Assembly: GCA_050247435.1 (NCBI GenBank)
Contig: JBFWUF010000027.1
Location: 1 to 64,000, forward strand
Length of the DNA: 64,000 bases
Reading direction: 5' to 3'
Origin: JAJVID01 sp050247435
GTDB taxonomy: Bacteria > Acidobacteriota > Blastocatellia > RBC074
Shown here: one piece after another, positions 40,478 through 50,157 of the stretch
Position numbering within the stretch: position 1 is the stretch's first letter
Layout: each line of letters starts with the position of its first letter
Program-made: the position numbers and the translations under genes
The notes under the pieces: generated by a model
The model's input: the letters and a program-made list of their open reading frames with translations, nothing else
Told to the model about the DNA's origin: nothing
Databases searched by the model: none

Positions 40478-41626
40478 ATGGCTCAACGCGAAGATTATTA
40501 CAAAACGCTCGGTGTTAAGCGCACGGCGACTCAGGAAGAGATTCGCAAGGTGTATCGCCGTCTTGCGCGCAAATACCATCCTGACCTCAATCCGGGAGAC
40601 AAAGTGGCGGAGGAGAAATTCAAACAACTCTCCGAAGCCTACGACATATTGTCCGATCCGAAGAAGCGTGAGGTGTACGACAAGTTCGGAACTTACAGTG
40701 ACAATATTCGTGAGGCGGCGCGAGGCCCTGCCGGGGCAGGGTTCGATTTCGACTGGAGCGTTTTTACGGGAGGCGCTGGCGCTGGCCCCGGAGGAGCAGC
40801 GGGCGGCGGCAGTGGTAGTTTTCGTGACATTTTCAGTGAGTTGTTCGGCAGCGGGGCCAGGGGCGCTTCAACTCACGCAAAGCCTCAGCGCGGCGACGAT
40901 ATTGAAATCCCGCTCGCGCTCAATTTTGAAGAGGCGATTAACGGCTTAACGACTAACATCAACGTGCGGCGGAGCGAGATTTGCGCTCGCTGTCTGGGGT
41001 CGGGCGAGGCGGGAACAGGGCTGTTTTCATGCATGACCTGCAACGGGACTGGCAAGATTTCCACAGGCGGCGGATTTTTACGGTTCGATCAAAGCTGCGC
41101 CGACTGCAACGGAACCGGAAAACGCCGCCCCCCTTGCCCTGGGTGCCACGGCAAGGGGGTGCTGCCGAAATACGAAACGGTTAAAGTGCGCATCCCTGCG
41201 GGTGTTGATACCGGTTCCCGTGTGCGTGTCAGCGGCAAAGGCGAAGCCGGCCCGAAAGGAGCATCCCCTGGCGATCTTTACATTATCACCAACGTCTCGC
41301 CGCATCGGGTCTTCACGCGCAAGGGAGACAACATTCATTGCCTTGTTCCCATCACGCTGCCTGAGGCGGCGCTGGGCGCGAAGATCGAAGTCCCAACCGT
41401 GAGCGGCAAAGCCCAGTTGCGCATTCCGCCGGGTACGCAATCGGGACAGATATTCCGGCTGCGTGAAAAGGGCGCGCCGAGTTTGCGCGGCAGCACGCGC
41501 GGCGATCAGTATGTCGAGGTCAGAATCGTTCTGCCGAAAATCATTGACGAAGACTCGAAGAATTTGTTGCGGGAGTTTGCGAAGCGGAATCCTGAAAATC
41601 CGCGTGTCGCGATGGGACTGGAGTAG
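40478..41626 (+). CDS. dnaJ: chaperone DnaJ (Hsp40)
   Basis: This 382-aa type I DnaJ has a J domain (about 5-70, YHPDLNPGD with HPD near 34-36) and a Gly-rich linker (about 85-125). Four CxxCxGxG zinc repeats follow (CARCLGSG, CMTCNGTG, CADCNGTG, CPGCHGKG near 165-225), then a C-terminal substrate-binding domain. It delivers clients to DnaK and stimulates ATP hydrolysis. The ATG lies just after the heptamer hairpin and lacks an evident ribosome site. Confidence 0.96.
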   Translation: MAQREDYYKTLGVKRTATQEEIRKVYRRLARKYHPDLNPGDKVAEEKFKQLSEAYDILSDPKKREVYDKFGTYSDNIREAARGPAGAGFDFDWSVFTGGAGAGPGGAAGGGSGSFRDIFSELFGSGARGASTHAKPQRGDDIEIPLALNFEEAINGLTTNINVRRSEICARCLGSGEAGTGLFSCMTCNGTGKISTGGGFLRFDQSCADCNGTGKRRPPCPGCHGKGVLPKYETVKVRIPAGVDTGSRVRVSGKGEAGPKGASPGDLYIITNVSPHRVFTRKGDNIHCLVPITLPEAALGAKIEVPTVSGKAQLRIPPGTQSGQIFRLREKGAPSLRGSTRGDQYVEVRIVLPKIIDEDSKNLLREFAKRNPENPRVAMGLE

Positions 41627-41674
41627 GACGATGAAGGGTGAACCTGGAAAGTTTATCGTTCGTCGTTCATCGTT

Positions 41675-42100
<426 letters not shown>

Positions 42101-42138
42101 CTCATCCTTGCTCTTCGATCTTTTGGTTCAAGCGCCTC

Positions 42139-42966
42139 TCACAAAACATCCGCAAAAGCCTTCTTCGTCCTTTCAAACCACCAGTAGCCTAAAACGAAAC
42201 AGACCAGCGCGAAGGCCATTGTCACACCAAGGCCCCGCCAATCCGGCGTTTTTCCCTCCAGCAATATCCGGCGGTAATTGCGAATCAGCGGCGCCATCGG
42301 GTTCAGATTGACCAACCATTGATACTTTGGCGGTATGATGCTTTCGGGATAAAAGATCGGTGTCAGATACATCCAGGCAGTCAGGGCAAGCTGATTAAAT
42401 TGCGGCATGTCACGTATGAAGACGCCGAGGCTGGCCATCATCCAACCCAGGCCGACAGTCGCCAGGAACTGTGGGATCAGCAACACCGGCAGCAGTAAGG
42501 CAGTAGGATGAATCGTGCGCTCAAGAATCAAAGCTCCAACCAGCAGCACAACCGTGCCGATCATTTGCTGTGTGATAGCCGAAAGAGCAAGATTTACGGG
42601 TAATGCTTCGGTGGGGAAAACAACTCGCTTGACCAGATTGACGTTGTCGGTCAGTGAAGAAGTCGAGCGTTGGATGCCGTCACTGAAAGCAATCCACGGT
42701 AACAGCCCACAGAACAGATAGAGCGCGAAGCTCAGGTGGCCGCCTTCGCCGCCGAAGCGTGCGCCGAAAATCCCTGAAAAAATCAGCGTGAAGATAATGA
42801 TCATCACGGCGGGCGTGATGATTGCCCAGGCGGGGCCAATGATCGAGCCTTTGTACCGGCTGGTAAGGTCGCGCCGCACCATTGAACGAACAAGGCCGCG
42901 ATGCTCGCTAAAAAGCATGAACGCAGGCCGCCACAAAGGGATTTTTGCGCCGGATTGGTAATTCAT
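42139..42966 (-). CDS. ABC-2 polysaccharide export permease (Wzm-like)
   Basis: This 275-aa integral membrane protein has about six helices of the ABC2_membrane type. It also shows RSMVRRDLTSRYKGSIIGPAW, the N-terminal amphipathic signature of O-antigen and capsule exporters. ATG 42966 is used: upstream codons to 43047 would come from a repeat array. Its ATPase partner is not present in this window, and the gene is followed 38 bases later by the convergent hspR. The upstream neighbour is a glycosyltransferase, in line with surface polysaccharide export. Confidence 0.85.
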   Translation of the reverse strand: MNYQSGAKIPLWRPAFMLFSEHRGLVRSMVRRDLTSRYKGSIIGPAWAIITPAVMIIIFTLIFSGIFGARFGGEGGHLSFALYLFCGLLPWIAFSDGIQRSTSSLTDNVNLVKRVVFPTEALPVNLALSAITQQMIGTVVLLVGALILERTIHPTALLLPVLLIPQFLATVGLGWMMASLGVFIRDMPQFNQLALTAWMYLTPIFYPESIIPPKYQWLVNLNPMAPLIRNYRRILLEGKTPDWRGLGVTMAFALVCFVLGYWWFERTKKAFADVL

Positions 42967-42967
42967 T

Positions 42968-43064
42968 GGAATGCGGAGTGTGGAATGCGGAACGCGGAAC
43001 GCGGAATTGAAAACGCCAAATCGAATCTTCAATTCCGCATTCCACATTCAGCATTCAGCATTCA
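42968..43064 (-). repeat. heptamer-array hairpin between glycosyltransferase and permease
   Basis: Left arm (42968-43009): GGAATGC, GGAGTGT, GGAATGC, GGAACGC, GGAACGC, GGAATTG. Right arm (43030-43064): CAATTCC, GCATTCC, ACATTCA, GCATTCA, GCATTCA. The arms pair along about 35 bases around a 20-base loop. The final unit supplies the TGA stop of the glycosyltransferase, and the array ends one base before the permease ATG. Confidence 0.88.
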
Positions 43065-44255
43065 GCGGATTGTTTTGGCTGCGCTTCTCACTTTGGGAGC
43101 AGTCTCCTCAACAAAAAGCGAATAGGAAATCGGAGTGGCCGAAACTGGCTCGCCCACCGGAACCTCAACGCCGGCAAGCCGCGCAAGCAACTCTTCATAT
43201 TGATCCGTGATCTGTTCCCAGTTGTAAAACTGGATCACACGCGACATCGCCCGGCGGCGGTATTCGCCGATTATCGGAGGATCGTTGATGACGTGTTGCA
43301 GATGGTGAGTCAGATCATCCGCCGATTTGTAGATGACGCCTGCGTCGCCAATGACCTCCAGGTTTTCGGGCGTGTTGAGCGTGAGCGCGCAATTGCCCGC
43401 GCCCATCGCTTCGATCAACGCCGGGTGCGTGCCTCCAACTTCCGTGGCGTGGACGTAGCAGTAAGCGTTCTGTTGCAGCGCCCGGTAGTCCTCACCGAAG
43501 ACAAAGCCGAGAAATTTAACTCGTGGATCTTTTGTGCTCTTCAACCGCGCAATGTACTCCTCGGCGTAAGGAGCGCCGCCAACAATCACCAGCGGCATAT
43601 CGGTCTTCACGTTTTGGTACGCTTCAATGACCAGGTGAGCGTTGTTCTCCGGTTCCAGACGGCTGACGTAAAGCACATACTGGTTCGGCTTCAAACCAAA
43701 TCGCAGCAACTTTTCCGGCGCGGCTCGGCGCGCGACCTCAGCGCCGTAAGCGATCATCTCCGACTCTTTCTTGTAACGCGTCGCGTAATAATCCTGAATA
43801 ACCTGAGCGTCGGTCACGATGGCCGTCGGCAAAAAAGTCGAAAGCCACTCGGAGATCAGGTAATACGTCTGCCCGATCCAGTTCCACTTCTTGCGTTTGC
43901 GTTCAAGCCCGTCAACGTTGACAAGCGTCGGCGTTCCGAACAGGCGTGGGATGAAAGCGAAGATGCTGTTTGCCGCGTTGCAGATCAGAATCACATCGTA
44001 CCTGCGCGGCGCGGCGTGTATAACTGAAAGAAAAGTGTGAATGACGGTATCGAAATATTTGTGACGGATGGTCGGAAGGATTACCAGATTTACATCGTTG
44101 TAGGTGAGAGCGTTGGTAGTCGAATAATGTTTGCGTCCGTAAACTGTTATTTCGTGTCCTCTCGCTGCCAGCCTTGTCCCGAGTTGTTCTGCGAATGTTT
44201 CAAAACCACCATAGTTCGCCGGAATACCTCGCGTCCCCAAAATGGCTATCTTCAT
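43062..44255 (-). CDS. glycosyltransferase with DUF1972 domain (rhamnosyltransferase-like)
   Basis: This 397-aa protein combines DUF1972 (about 2-185; KIAILGTRGIPANYGGFETF) with a GT4-type C-terminal domain (about 195-370). The latter contains VGGAPYAEEY and an EVGGTHPALIEAMGAG donor-binding segment. Similar enzymes add rhamnose to capsule or O-antigen repeat units. It is read with the Wzm-like permease on the minus strand, with a repeat hairpin in between. No other sugar genes are in the window. Confidence 0.88.
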   Translation of the reverse strand: MKIAILGTRGIPANYGGFETFAEQLGTRLAARGHEITVYGRKHYSTTNALTYNDVNLVILPTIRHKYFDTVIHTFLSVIHAAPRRYDVILICNAANSIFAFIPRLFGTPTLVNVDGLERKRKKWNWIGQTYYLISEWLSTFLPTAIVTDAQVIQDYYATRYKKESEMIAYGAEVARRAAPEKLLRFGLKPNQYVLYVSRLEPENNAHLVIEAYQNVKTDMPLVIVGGAPYAEEYIARLKSTKDPRVKFLGFVFGEDYRALQQNAYCYVHATEVGGTHPALIEAMGAGNCALTLNTPENLEVIGDAGVIYKSADDLTHHLQHVINDPPIIGEYRRRAMSRVIQFYNWEQITDQYEELLARLAGVEVPVGEPVSATPISYSLFVEETAPKVRSAAKTIR

Positions 44256-44540
44256 AGATTGCTGTTTTTTCTCTTTCGTTTATGTTTTCGTTCGGGGGGC
44301 CAGGAGCTTTGTGCGGTTCACGCCGTCTGGTTGGCGCCGTGAATCAAAAAACCGAAACCACAAGGCTCCGCGCGGCGTCAAAGTATACCTTCGCAAAATG
44401 GAATTGGCCATCCCATTCGCTGATTTTCCAGGTCCTTACCAGCCGTGACAAATCGCGTATTTGAGGCTAAGATGACGCCACTTTTGAAATCCTAGGCAAA
44501 GCGAACAACGAACAGTAATAGACACTGGGAGATTTTGATT

Positions 44541-45173
44541 ATGTTTATAGCTTTTCGGCGTGTGCTTTGCTTTTGCCTGTTTGCAATCCTGTTTACGTGT
44601 TCAAGCATGACCATCGAAGCGCAAGTCAGCTCGAATGTGTTTCTGCGTATTGCAAACGGCGAGAACGCAAAGGCGCCCCAGATGCCCGAAGTTAACCCCG
44701 GCGATTTCACGTCGCTGGTTCCGCCAACCTTTCGCTACGATCTTTTTCAAGCGCCACTCATTTTGCCAACCGACGCCGCTGGTTTGTTGCAAAACGCGAT
44801 ACTGAAGCGGCTCGGCGTTCGCTACCGCTACTTCGGCGCGGATGATCGTGGCTACGATTGCTCCGGGTTTGTCTGGAGTGTTTTCAGAGAAATTGGCGCC
44901 GATTTCGAGCGTAGCGCCGCGCGCACGCTCTGGCATCAATTGCCTGAGGCTGTGGGCACGGAGACCAGGCAATTCGGCACACTGGTATTTTTCAACGGTC
45001 TAAAACATATCGGAATCGTCCGTGACGAGGTGTCGTTCTATCACGCCTCGCGCTCGCGAGGCGTCACGATTTCTCGCTTTTCCGGTTATTGGAAGCGGCG
45101 CGTCACTGGTTTCCGCCGGGCGCCGATGCCGATCTTTCCACTTCCTCCCGATTCCATCAGATTGAGCGAATAG
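44541..45173 (+). CDS. secreted NlpC/P60-family peptidase, first of tandem pair
   Basis: This 210-aa protein has a signal peptide (about 1-28) and an NlpC/P60-like domain. The catalytic Cys is in RGYDCSGFVWSVF near residue 113. The His is in LKHIGIVRDE near 155, and a second His is in YHASRSRG. The domain cleaves peptide bonds in peptidoglycan stems. A related gene follows 270 bases on with the same motifs. ATG 44541 has GGGAG nine bases upstream. Confidence 0.85.
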   Translation: MFIAFRRVLCFCLFAILFTCSSMTIEAQVSSNVFLRIANGENAKAPQMPEVNPGDFTSLVPPTFRYDLFQAPLILPTDAAGLLQNAILKRLGVRYRYFGADDRGYDCSGFVWSVFREIGADFERSAARTLWHQLPEAVGTETRQFGTLVFFNGLKHIGIVRDEVSFYHASRSRGVTISRFSGYWKRRVTGFRRAPMPIFPLPPDSIRLSE

Positions 45174-45443
45174 AATGGCGATGGCTTCTGACAAGGCTGC
45201 TCGTTAAAAGCAATCGCCTTGTCAAAAGCCAGCGATAATTCGCTCCACAGTGACCGAGGAGAACTTTTTGGCCTGCCTTTTAATTTTTCAAGTGACACGT
45301 TAGAACTTTGCGGCTAATATACGCCCGCTTTTTAGCCCCTTTTAGCCCCTCGCAACCCCAACCCCTTTCGTTGCCAACCTCACATCTTCTGGCTGACCCC
45401 TTTCAAATAAAGTTCATTACAACGAAACAAGGAGACTGGATGT
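45174..45443 (+). other. 270-bp spacer between the NlpC/P60 paralogues
   Basis: It holds no evident gene. Near 45331 a TTTAGCCCC unit occurs twice in tandem, then a CCCC-rich stretch, and AAGGAG precedes the next ATG. Each of the tandem peptidases probably has its own promoter. Confidence 0.5.
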
Positions 45444-46067
45444 ATGCGACGAGCATATCGGCTAGTAGTGTGTCTATTTCTGGGCGCCCTGTTGGTAACT
45501 GGTTTGAAAAGAGCTGAAGCGAGTGGAAGCAATGAATTTCATAAAACCGACTTGATCGGCTTCGACTACTTCAATTTCCCCCCTGCTTATGGTCTTTACG
45601 GCCTTCCGAATTTCGGATCGAATTCGATGCGAATCCCTCCCGCCAACTTCATCGAGTACAGTCCGGTGTACAGCGACGAGATTGAGTCGTCTTTGTATGA
45701 GGCGGTCACGAGCCGGCTCGGCTTGCCCTACCGTTCACGCGGGACCGATGATCGCGGCTACGATTGTTCGGGATTCGTCTGGCGAGTCTTTCAAGACGCG
45801 GGCGTTGATTTCGAGCGAAGCTCTTCGCGCAAACTCTGGCAGACTTTGCCCAGAGCCACCAAAGAGGAGTCCGCGGAGTTCGGCACGCTGGTCTTCTTCA
45901 AAGGCCTGAACCACGTCGGCATCGTGCGGGACGCGCATTCGTTCTATCACGCGACAACGTCTCAGGGTGTCGTGCGCTCGTACCTGGATGGATACTGGGG
46001 AGATCGTGTGATCGGCTACCGGCGAGTTTTCGCGCCGGTCAGAAGGAGAATGGCGTCAAGGAGGTGA
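45444..46067 (+). CDS. secreted NlpC/P60-family peptidase, second of tandem pair
   Basis: This 207-aa protein is a close relative of the upstream one: RGYDCSGFVWRVFQDAGVDFERS and LNHVGIVRDAHSFYHATTS line up with it throughout the catalytic domain. The N-termini, carrying an export signal (about 1-26), differ more. AAGGAG sits nine bases before ATG 45444. The pair looks like a duplication with diverged, proline-rich N-terminal spacers, perhaps to target different sites in the wall. Confidence 0.85.
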   Translation: MRRAYRLVVCLFLGALLVTGLKRAEASGSNEFHKTDLIGFDYFNFPPAYGLYGLPNFGSNSMRIPPANFIEYSPVYSDEIESSLYEAVTSRLGLPYRSRGTDDRGYDCSGFVWRVFQDAGVDFERSSSRKLWQTLPRATKEESAEFGTLVFFKGLNHVGIVRDAHSFYHATTSQGVVRSYLDGYWGDRVIGYRRVFAPVRRRMASRR

Positions 46068-46127
46068 GTGGACGGCGCGGGGCGTGAGCGAGGCTCACAG
46101 CCTCAACCACGTCCCGCGTCGGAATCT

Positions 46128-46343
46128 TTATTTCGATTGTGTAAGGAAACCAGGAGAATGCGCCTTCTTCTCCTGCGAATCCCAGACGATGATGATCTTT
46201 TCGATATTGACGTGAGCCGTCACGCCTTCCTTTTCCAGGTGAAGGACATTGCCTTCAACTTTGGTCACTTTACCGCTGACGGTAATTCCTTCGCAGCAAA
46301 CCTCGACTTCCTTGCCCAGGCGGTTTTCAAGAAAATTCCTCAC
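46128..46343 (-). CDS. 71-aa SH3/Sm-like small protein
   Basis: GTG 46343 follows AAGGAG by eight bases, a better start than an upstream ATG at 46442. The product MRNFLENRLGKEVEV then CEGITVSGKVTKVEGNVL is a short beta-rich protein resembling Sm/SH3-type small proteins known as MM0924 in archaea. It may bind RNA or another ligand, which is inference. The C-terminal tail (KKAHSPGFLTQSK) is basic. It lies between two plus-strand genes. Confidence 0.6.
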   Translation of the reverse strand: MRNFLENRLGKEVEVCCEGITVSGKVTKVEGNVLHLEKEGVTAHVNIEKIIIVWDSQEKKAHSPGFLTQSK

Positions 46344-46459
46344 AGCTAATACTCCTTCACAAATATTGGTTTCGGTGTGCGCTGATTCTAACCCATCGTT
46401 TTGCCGATGCGAAACTTGATGGGGAGTCAAAAATTGAGGCAAGATACCGCCTCCTTCAA

Positions 46460-47566
46460 TTGATTCCTAGTGTGATTCGTATGTGGCGAAGACGTTCGAC
46501 ACAGTGGCTATTCATCTTCGGCGCGTGGACGCTGCCCGGACTCTATTTCGCCATTCAGGTCTACCTGCAACACGCTTACGAAAGCCGCCCGATCACTTTG
46601 ACTCAGGCGTTGCTGCGAGGCGTTGTTTTCTGGTTGTTATGGGTTGTCTCGTCTCCGCTGATTTTGTGGCTCGCCCGCACGTTTCCGATCCCACGCAAAG
46701 AATGGCTGGACGGGTTGCTGTTTCACATGCCAGCCGGCTTCATCTTTTCTTTCGCTCACTTGTTGCTTTACGTTGTTATTTCAACGCGGCTCGGCGGCGG
46801 CGAATGGCCGGGTTCGCTCTCGGCGCTGCTTGCCGAATTCCAACCCGTCTTCTTGTCGAGCTTCGCCTGGTGGAGTTTGATCTACTGGACGATCCTCCTC
46901 GCCAGCTACGCTTTCGATTATTACCAGCGTTATCAGGAAGGCCAGCTCAAGGCTTCGCAACTCGAAGCGCAACTCGCGCAATCACAGCTTGCGGCTCTGA
47001 AAATGCAACTCCACCCGCATTTTCTTTTCAACACGCTGCATTCGATCTCGGCGTTGATGCGCGATGACGTGGAAGCCGCTGACCAGATGATCGCCCGATT
47101 GGGAGAGTTTCTGCGAATGACCTTGCGCAACTCCGGCGAGCAGGAGACGACTTTGGAGCAGGAATTGAAATTTCTGGAATGTTATCTGGACATCGAGAAG
47201 CTACGGTTCCAGGATCGCCTGACGGCCCAGATGGAGATTGAGCCGGCGGCGATGGAAGCTCGCGTGCCGAATCTTTTCCTGCAACCGATAGTCGAAAACG
47301 CCATCCGTCACGGCATCGCGCAGCAAACAGCGGCGGGCGTCATAACGATTCGCGCTTTCAGCAAAAACGGACGGTTGCAAATCGAAGTGCGGGACAATGG
47401 CCCCGGATTGAGCGTCAATGGCAATGGCTCCGGCGGTGTCGGGCTGGCCAACACGCGATCCCGTTTGCGTCAGCTTTACGGCGACGAACATCATTTCGGG
47501 ATGATGAACGCGGCGGAAGGCGGGCTTGTCGTGACTTTAGAAATCCCCTTTCAAACTGAAAACTGA
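46460..47566 (+). CDS. LytS/AlgZ-type membrane histidine kinase
   Basis: This 368-aa protein has several membrane helices in its first half (about 15-40, 50-75, 90-115, 130-155). A His-kinase domain of the PF06580 type follows: LHPHFLFNTLHSISAL holds the phospho-acceptor His. The ATPase N box is PIVENAIRHG near 280 and the G box is VRDNGPGLS near 310. The stop overlaps the next gene's ATG (TGATG), so it is coupled to the LytTR regulator. The signal is unknown; envelope or metabolite sensing is common for this class. Confidence 0.9.
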   Translation: MIPSVIRMWRRRSTQWLFIFGAWTLPGLYFAIQVYLQHAYESRPITLTQALLRGVVFWLLWVVSSPLILWLARTFPIPRKEWLDGLLFHMPAGFIFSFAHLLLYVVISTRLGGGEWPGSLSALLAEFQPVFLSSFAWWSLIYWTILLASYAFDYYQRYQEGQLKASQLEAQLAQSQLAALKMQLHPHFLFNTLHSISALMRDDVEAADQMIARLGEFLRMTLRNSGEQETTLEQELKFLECYLDIEKLRFQDRLTAQMEIEPAAMEARVPNLFLQPIVENAIRHGIAQQTAAGVITIRAFSKNGRLQIEVRDNGPGLSVNGNGSGGVGLANTRSRLRQLYGDEHHFGMMNAAEGGLVVTLEIPFQTEN

Positions 47567-48342
47567 TGGCTGATTCCAAACCAATTCGAGTCTTGATCGT
47601 TGACGACGAGCCGCTGGCCCGCAAGCGGCTGCGCGAACTGCTCAAAGACGATTCCGAAATCGTCATCGTCGGCGAGTGTGCGAACGGCTCTGAAGCCATC
47701 TCCGCCGTCCGTGAATTCGCGCCCGACCTGATCTTCCTGGACGTGCAGATGCCGGGAATGGACGGTCTGGCTGTTTCGGAAGCGCTGAACGGTGGGCAAA
47801 GTCCGCTGGTCATCTTCGTCACGGCTTATGATCAATATGCGGTGCGGGCGTTCGACGTGCAGGCGGTTGATTACCTGCTCAAACCGTTCGACCGCGCGCG
47901 GTTCGCTCAGGCGCTGCAACGCGCGAAAGAACGTTTTCGGGAAAAACGCCGCGACGATGTAAACCAGCAAATCCTCGGCTTGCTCTCCGAAATCAAAGGC
48001 AAGCCGCAGTACCTCGACCGTCTCGTCACCAAAAACAACGACCGCGTTTTCGTCCTCAAAACCGACGAGATTGATTGGATCGAAGCCGAGGGCAATTACG
48101 TCCGCGTCCATTTCGGCAAGCAGTCGTCGTTGATTCGCGAAACGCTCACCAGTCTGGCCGCGCAACTCGACCCACGCAAATTCCCGCGCATACACCGCTC
48201 GCGCCTGGTCAATATTGACCGCATTCAGGAATTGCAGCCCTGGTCGCATCGCGACTGGCGGATCATTCTCCGCAATGGGGCCGAACTGCGTCTGAGCCGT
48301 AATTACCGCGATCAACTTCATCATCTGCTCGGCAAGCTGTGA
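47566..48342 (+). CDS. LytTR-family response regulator
   Basis: This 258-aa regulator has a receiver domain (acidic pair in VDDEP near 14, phospho-acceptor Asp in FLDVQMPGMDG near 65, Lys in LLKPFD). A LytTR DNA-binding domain follows (about 150-255, IDWIEAEGNYVRVHFG and FPRIHRSRLVNIDRI). It binds DNA by a beta-strand fold, not a helix-turn-helix. Paired with the upstream kinase. The next gene is an amino-acid permease, a possible but unproven target. Confidence 0.93.
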   Translation: MADSKPIRVLIVDDEPLARKRLRELLKDDSEIVIVGECANGSEAISAVREFAPDLIFLDVQMPGMDGLAVSEALNGGQSPLVIFVTAYDQYAVRAFDVQAVDYLLKPFDRARFAQALQRAKERFREKRRDDVNQQILGLLSEIKGKPQYLDRLVTKNNDRVFVLKTDEIDWIEAEGNYVRVHFGKQSSLIRETLTSLAAQLDPRKFPRIHRSRLVNIDRIQELQPWSHRDWRIILRNGAELRLSRNYRDQLHHLLGKL

Positions 48343-48490
48343 GCCGCTTCATCACGCCCGCTTCATCACTCTATTCGGCCATCTCATCACTCAGTCTTTC
48401 CCTCTGATCACATAATTCTTCGTCACCTCACCTCTCCCTCCTAAGATCGCGCGCGCCTGACCACACATCATCAACACAGGAGAAAAAAAT

Positions 48491-50050
48491 ATGTCAAAGC
48501 TGCTTGCCACCAAGCCGCTCGATCAACTGCTGGCCGAATCGCGTTCGGATGGCGCGCACGGTCTGGTTCGCGCGCTGGGGCCGTACAACCTGATTTCGTT
48601 GGGAATCGGCGCGGTCATCGGCGCGGGCATCTTCGTGTTCACGGGGACGGCGGCGGCGCGATTCGCCGGCCCCGCAATCATAATTTCGTTTTTGATTGCG
48701 GGACTCGGCTGCGCATTCGCCGGGCTTTGTTACGCCGAATTCGCCGCGATGATTCCGATCTCGGGTTCGGCCTACACTTACGGTTACGCGACGCTCGGCG
48801 AAATCTTCGCGTGGATCATCGGGTGGGACCTGGTGCTGGAATACGCATTCAGCTCGGCCACGGTGGCTGCCGGATGGGGCGGCACAGCCGTCAGTTTGTT
48901 ACAGGATTTCGGAGTCAATTTACCGCCACAATTGATCGAAACGCCCGGCAGCGAGCTTGTCTTTTTTCAAGATCGCTGGACTCTGCTGACGACGGTTTTG
49001 CCCGCGATCAAATCCGCCGGGATCAACCCTGACACGTTGCCGCACGCGACCGCCGTGTTCAATCTGCCCGCGTTCATTTCGGTACTGATCGTCACGGCCA
49101 TTCTGGTCATTGGCGTCAAAGAGTCGGCGCGATTCAACACCATCGCGGTTTTCATCAAAGTCGCCACGATCATCATCTTCATCGCCATCGCGGGCGCGTA
49201 CCTTTGGCAACACCCAGGCGTGTTCGCAAACAACTGGCGCGAGTTCATCCCTGAAAACAAAGGCGGATTCGGACAGTTCGGATGGTCGGGAGTGGCCCGC
49301 GGCGCGGCGGTGATCTTCTTCGCCTACATCGGCTTCGACGCCGTCACGACCGCCGCTCAGGAGGCCAAAAATCCGCAGCGCGACATGCCCATCGGTCTTC
49401 TGGGGTCGCTGGCCATCTGCACAATTCTCTTTTTGGGCGTGGCGACAGTGTTGACGGGCGTTGTTCACTATTCGCAATTGAACGTAGCCGCGCCTGTCGC
49501 CCTGGCGATTGACGCCACCGGAGTGAAGTGGGGCAGCCTGATGGTCAAATTCGGAAGCCTGGCTGGGCTGAGCACCGTGATGCTGGTGACGTTGATGGGG
49601 CAATCGCGGATCTTTTTTGCGATGTCGCGCGACGGTCTGCTGCCACCCTGGGCCAGCGCGATTCACCCACGTTTCCGCACGCCGTGGATTTCATCAATCG
49701 TCGTCGGATTGTTCGTCGCGACGTTCGCCGCGTTGTTTCCGATCAGTCTGCTAGGCGAACTGGTCAGCATAGGCACGCTGCTGGCGTTCATCATCGTCTG
49801 CGCCGGAGTGTGGATGTTGCGGATCAAACGGCCCGATATGGACAGGCCGTTTAAAACTCCGTGGGTTCCGTTCACTCCGCTGATGGGCATACTGCTTTCG
49901 CTGTTGTTGATGGCGAGCCTGCCGCTCGACACGTGGCTTCGGTTGATCGTATGGCTGATGATCGGTTTCGCGATCTATTTCGGTTACAGCCGCAAACACA
50001 GCCGTGTGCAAATGGCGGAAGGCAAATCTGTCGCAAGCCCGGCTGATTGA
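48491..50050 (+). CDS. APC-family amino acid permease
   Basis: This 519-aa polytopic transporter has an N-terminal region that includes NLISLGIGAVIGAGIFVFTG. This matches cationic amino-acid transporters and YfnA-like permeases. About 12-14 hydrophobic helices follow, with FFAYIGFDAVTTAAQE near residue 275. Transport of a cationic or small neutral amino acid is likely. It lies 148 bases downstream of the LytTR regulator and has an AGGAGAAA site. Confidence 0.9.
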   Translation: MSKLLATKPLDQLLAESRSDGAHGLVRALGPYNLISLGIGAVIGAGIFVFTGTAAARFAGPAIIISFLIAGLGCAFAGLCYAEFAAMIPISGSAYTYGYATLGEIFAWIIGWDLVLEYAFSSATVAAGWGGTAVSLLQDFGVNLPPQLIETPGSELVFFQDRWTLLTTVLPAIKSAGINPDTLPHATAVFNLPAFISVLIVTAILVIGVKESARFNTIAVFIKVATIIIFIAIAGAYLWQHPGVFANNWREFIPENKGGFGQFGWSGVARGAAVIFFAYIGFDAVTTAAQEAKNPQRDMPIGLLGSLAICTILFLGVATVLTGVVHYSQLNVAAPVALAIDATGVKWGSLMVKFGSLAGLSTVMLVTLMGQSRIFFAMSRDGLLPPWASAIHPRFRTPWISSIVVGLFVATFAALFPISLLGELVSIGTLLAFIIVCAGVWMLRIKRPDMDRPFKTPWVPFTPLMGILLSLLLMASLPLDTWLRLIVWLMIGFAIYFGYSRKHSRVQMAEGKSVASPAD

Positions 50051-50157
50051 CCGTTTTACCTCTTTTTACATTTCATTGAAGACAGATTCATCTTGCCCGG
50101 CGACAATCATATTCCACGTTCGCAGCCTCCCGAATAAACTCGAAGGAGATAAAGGCA

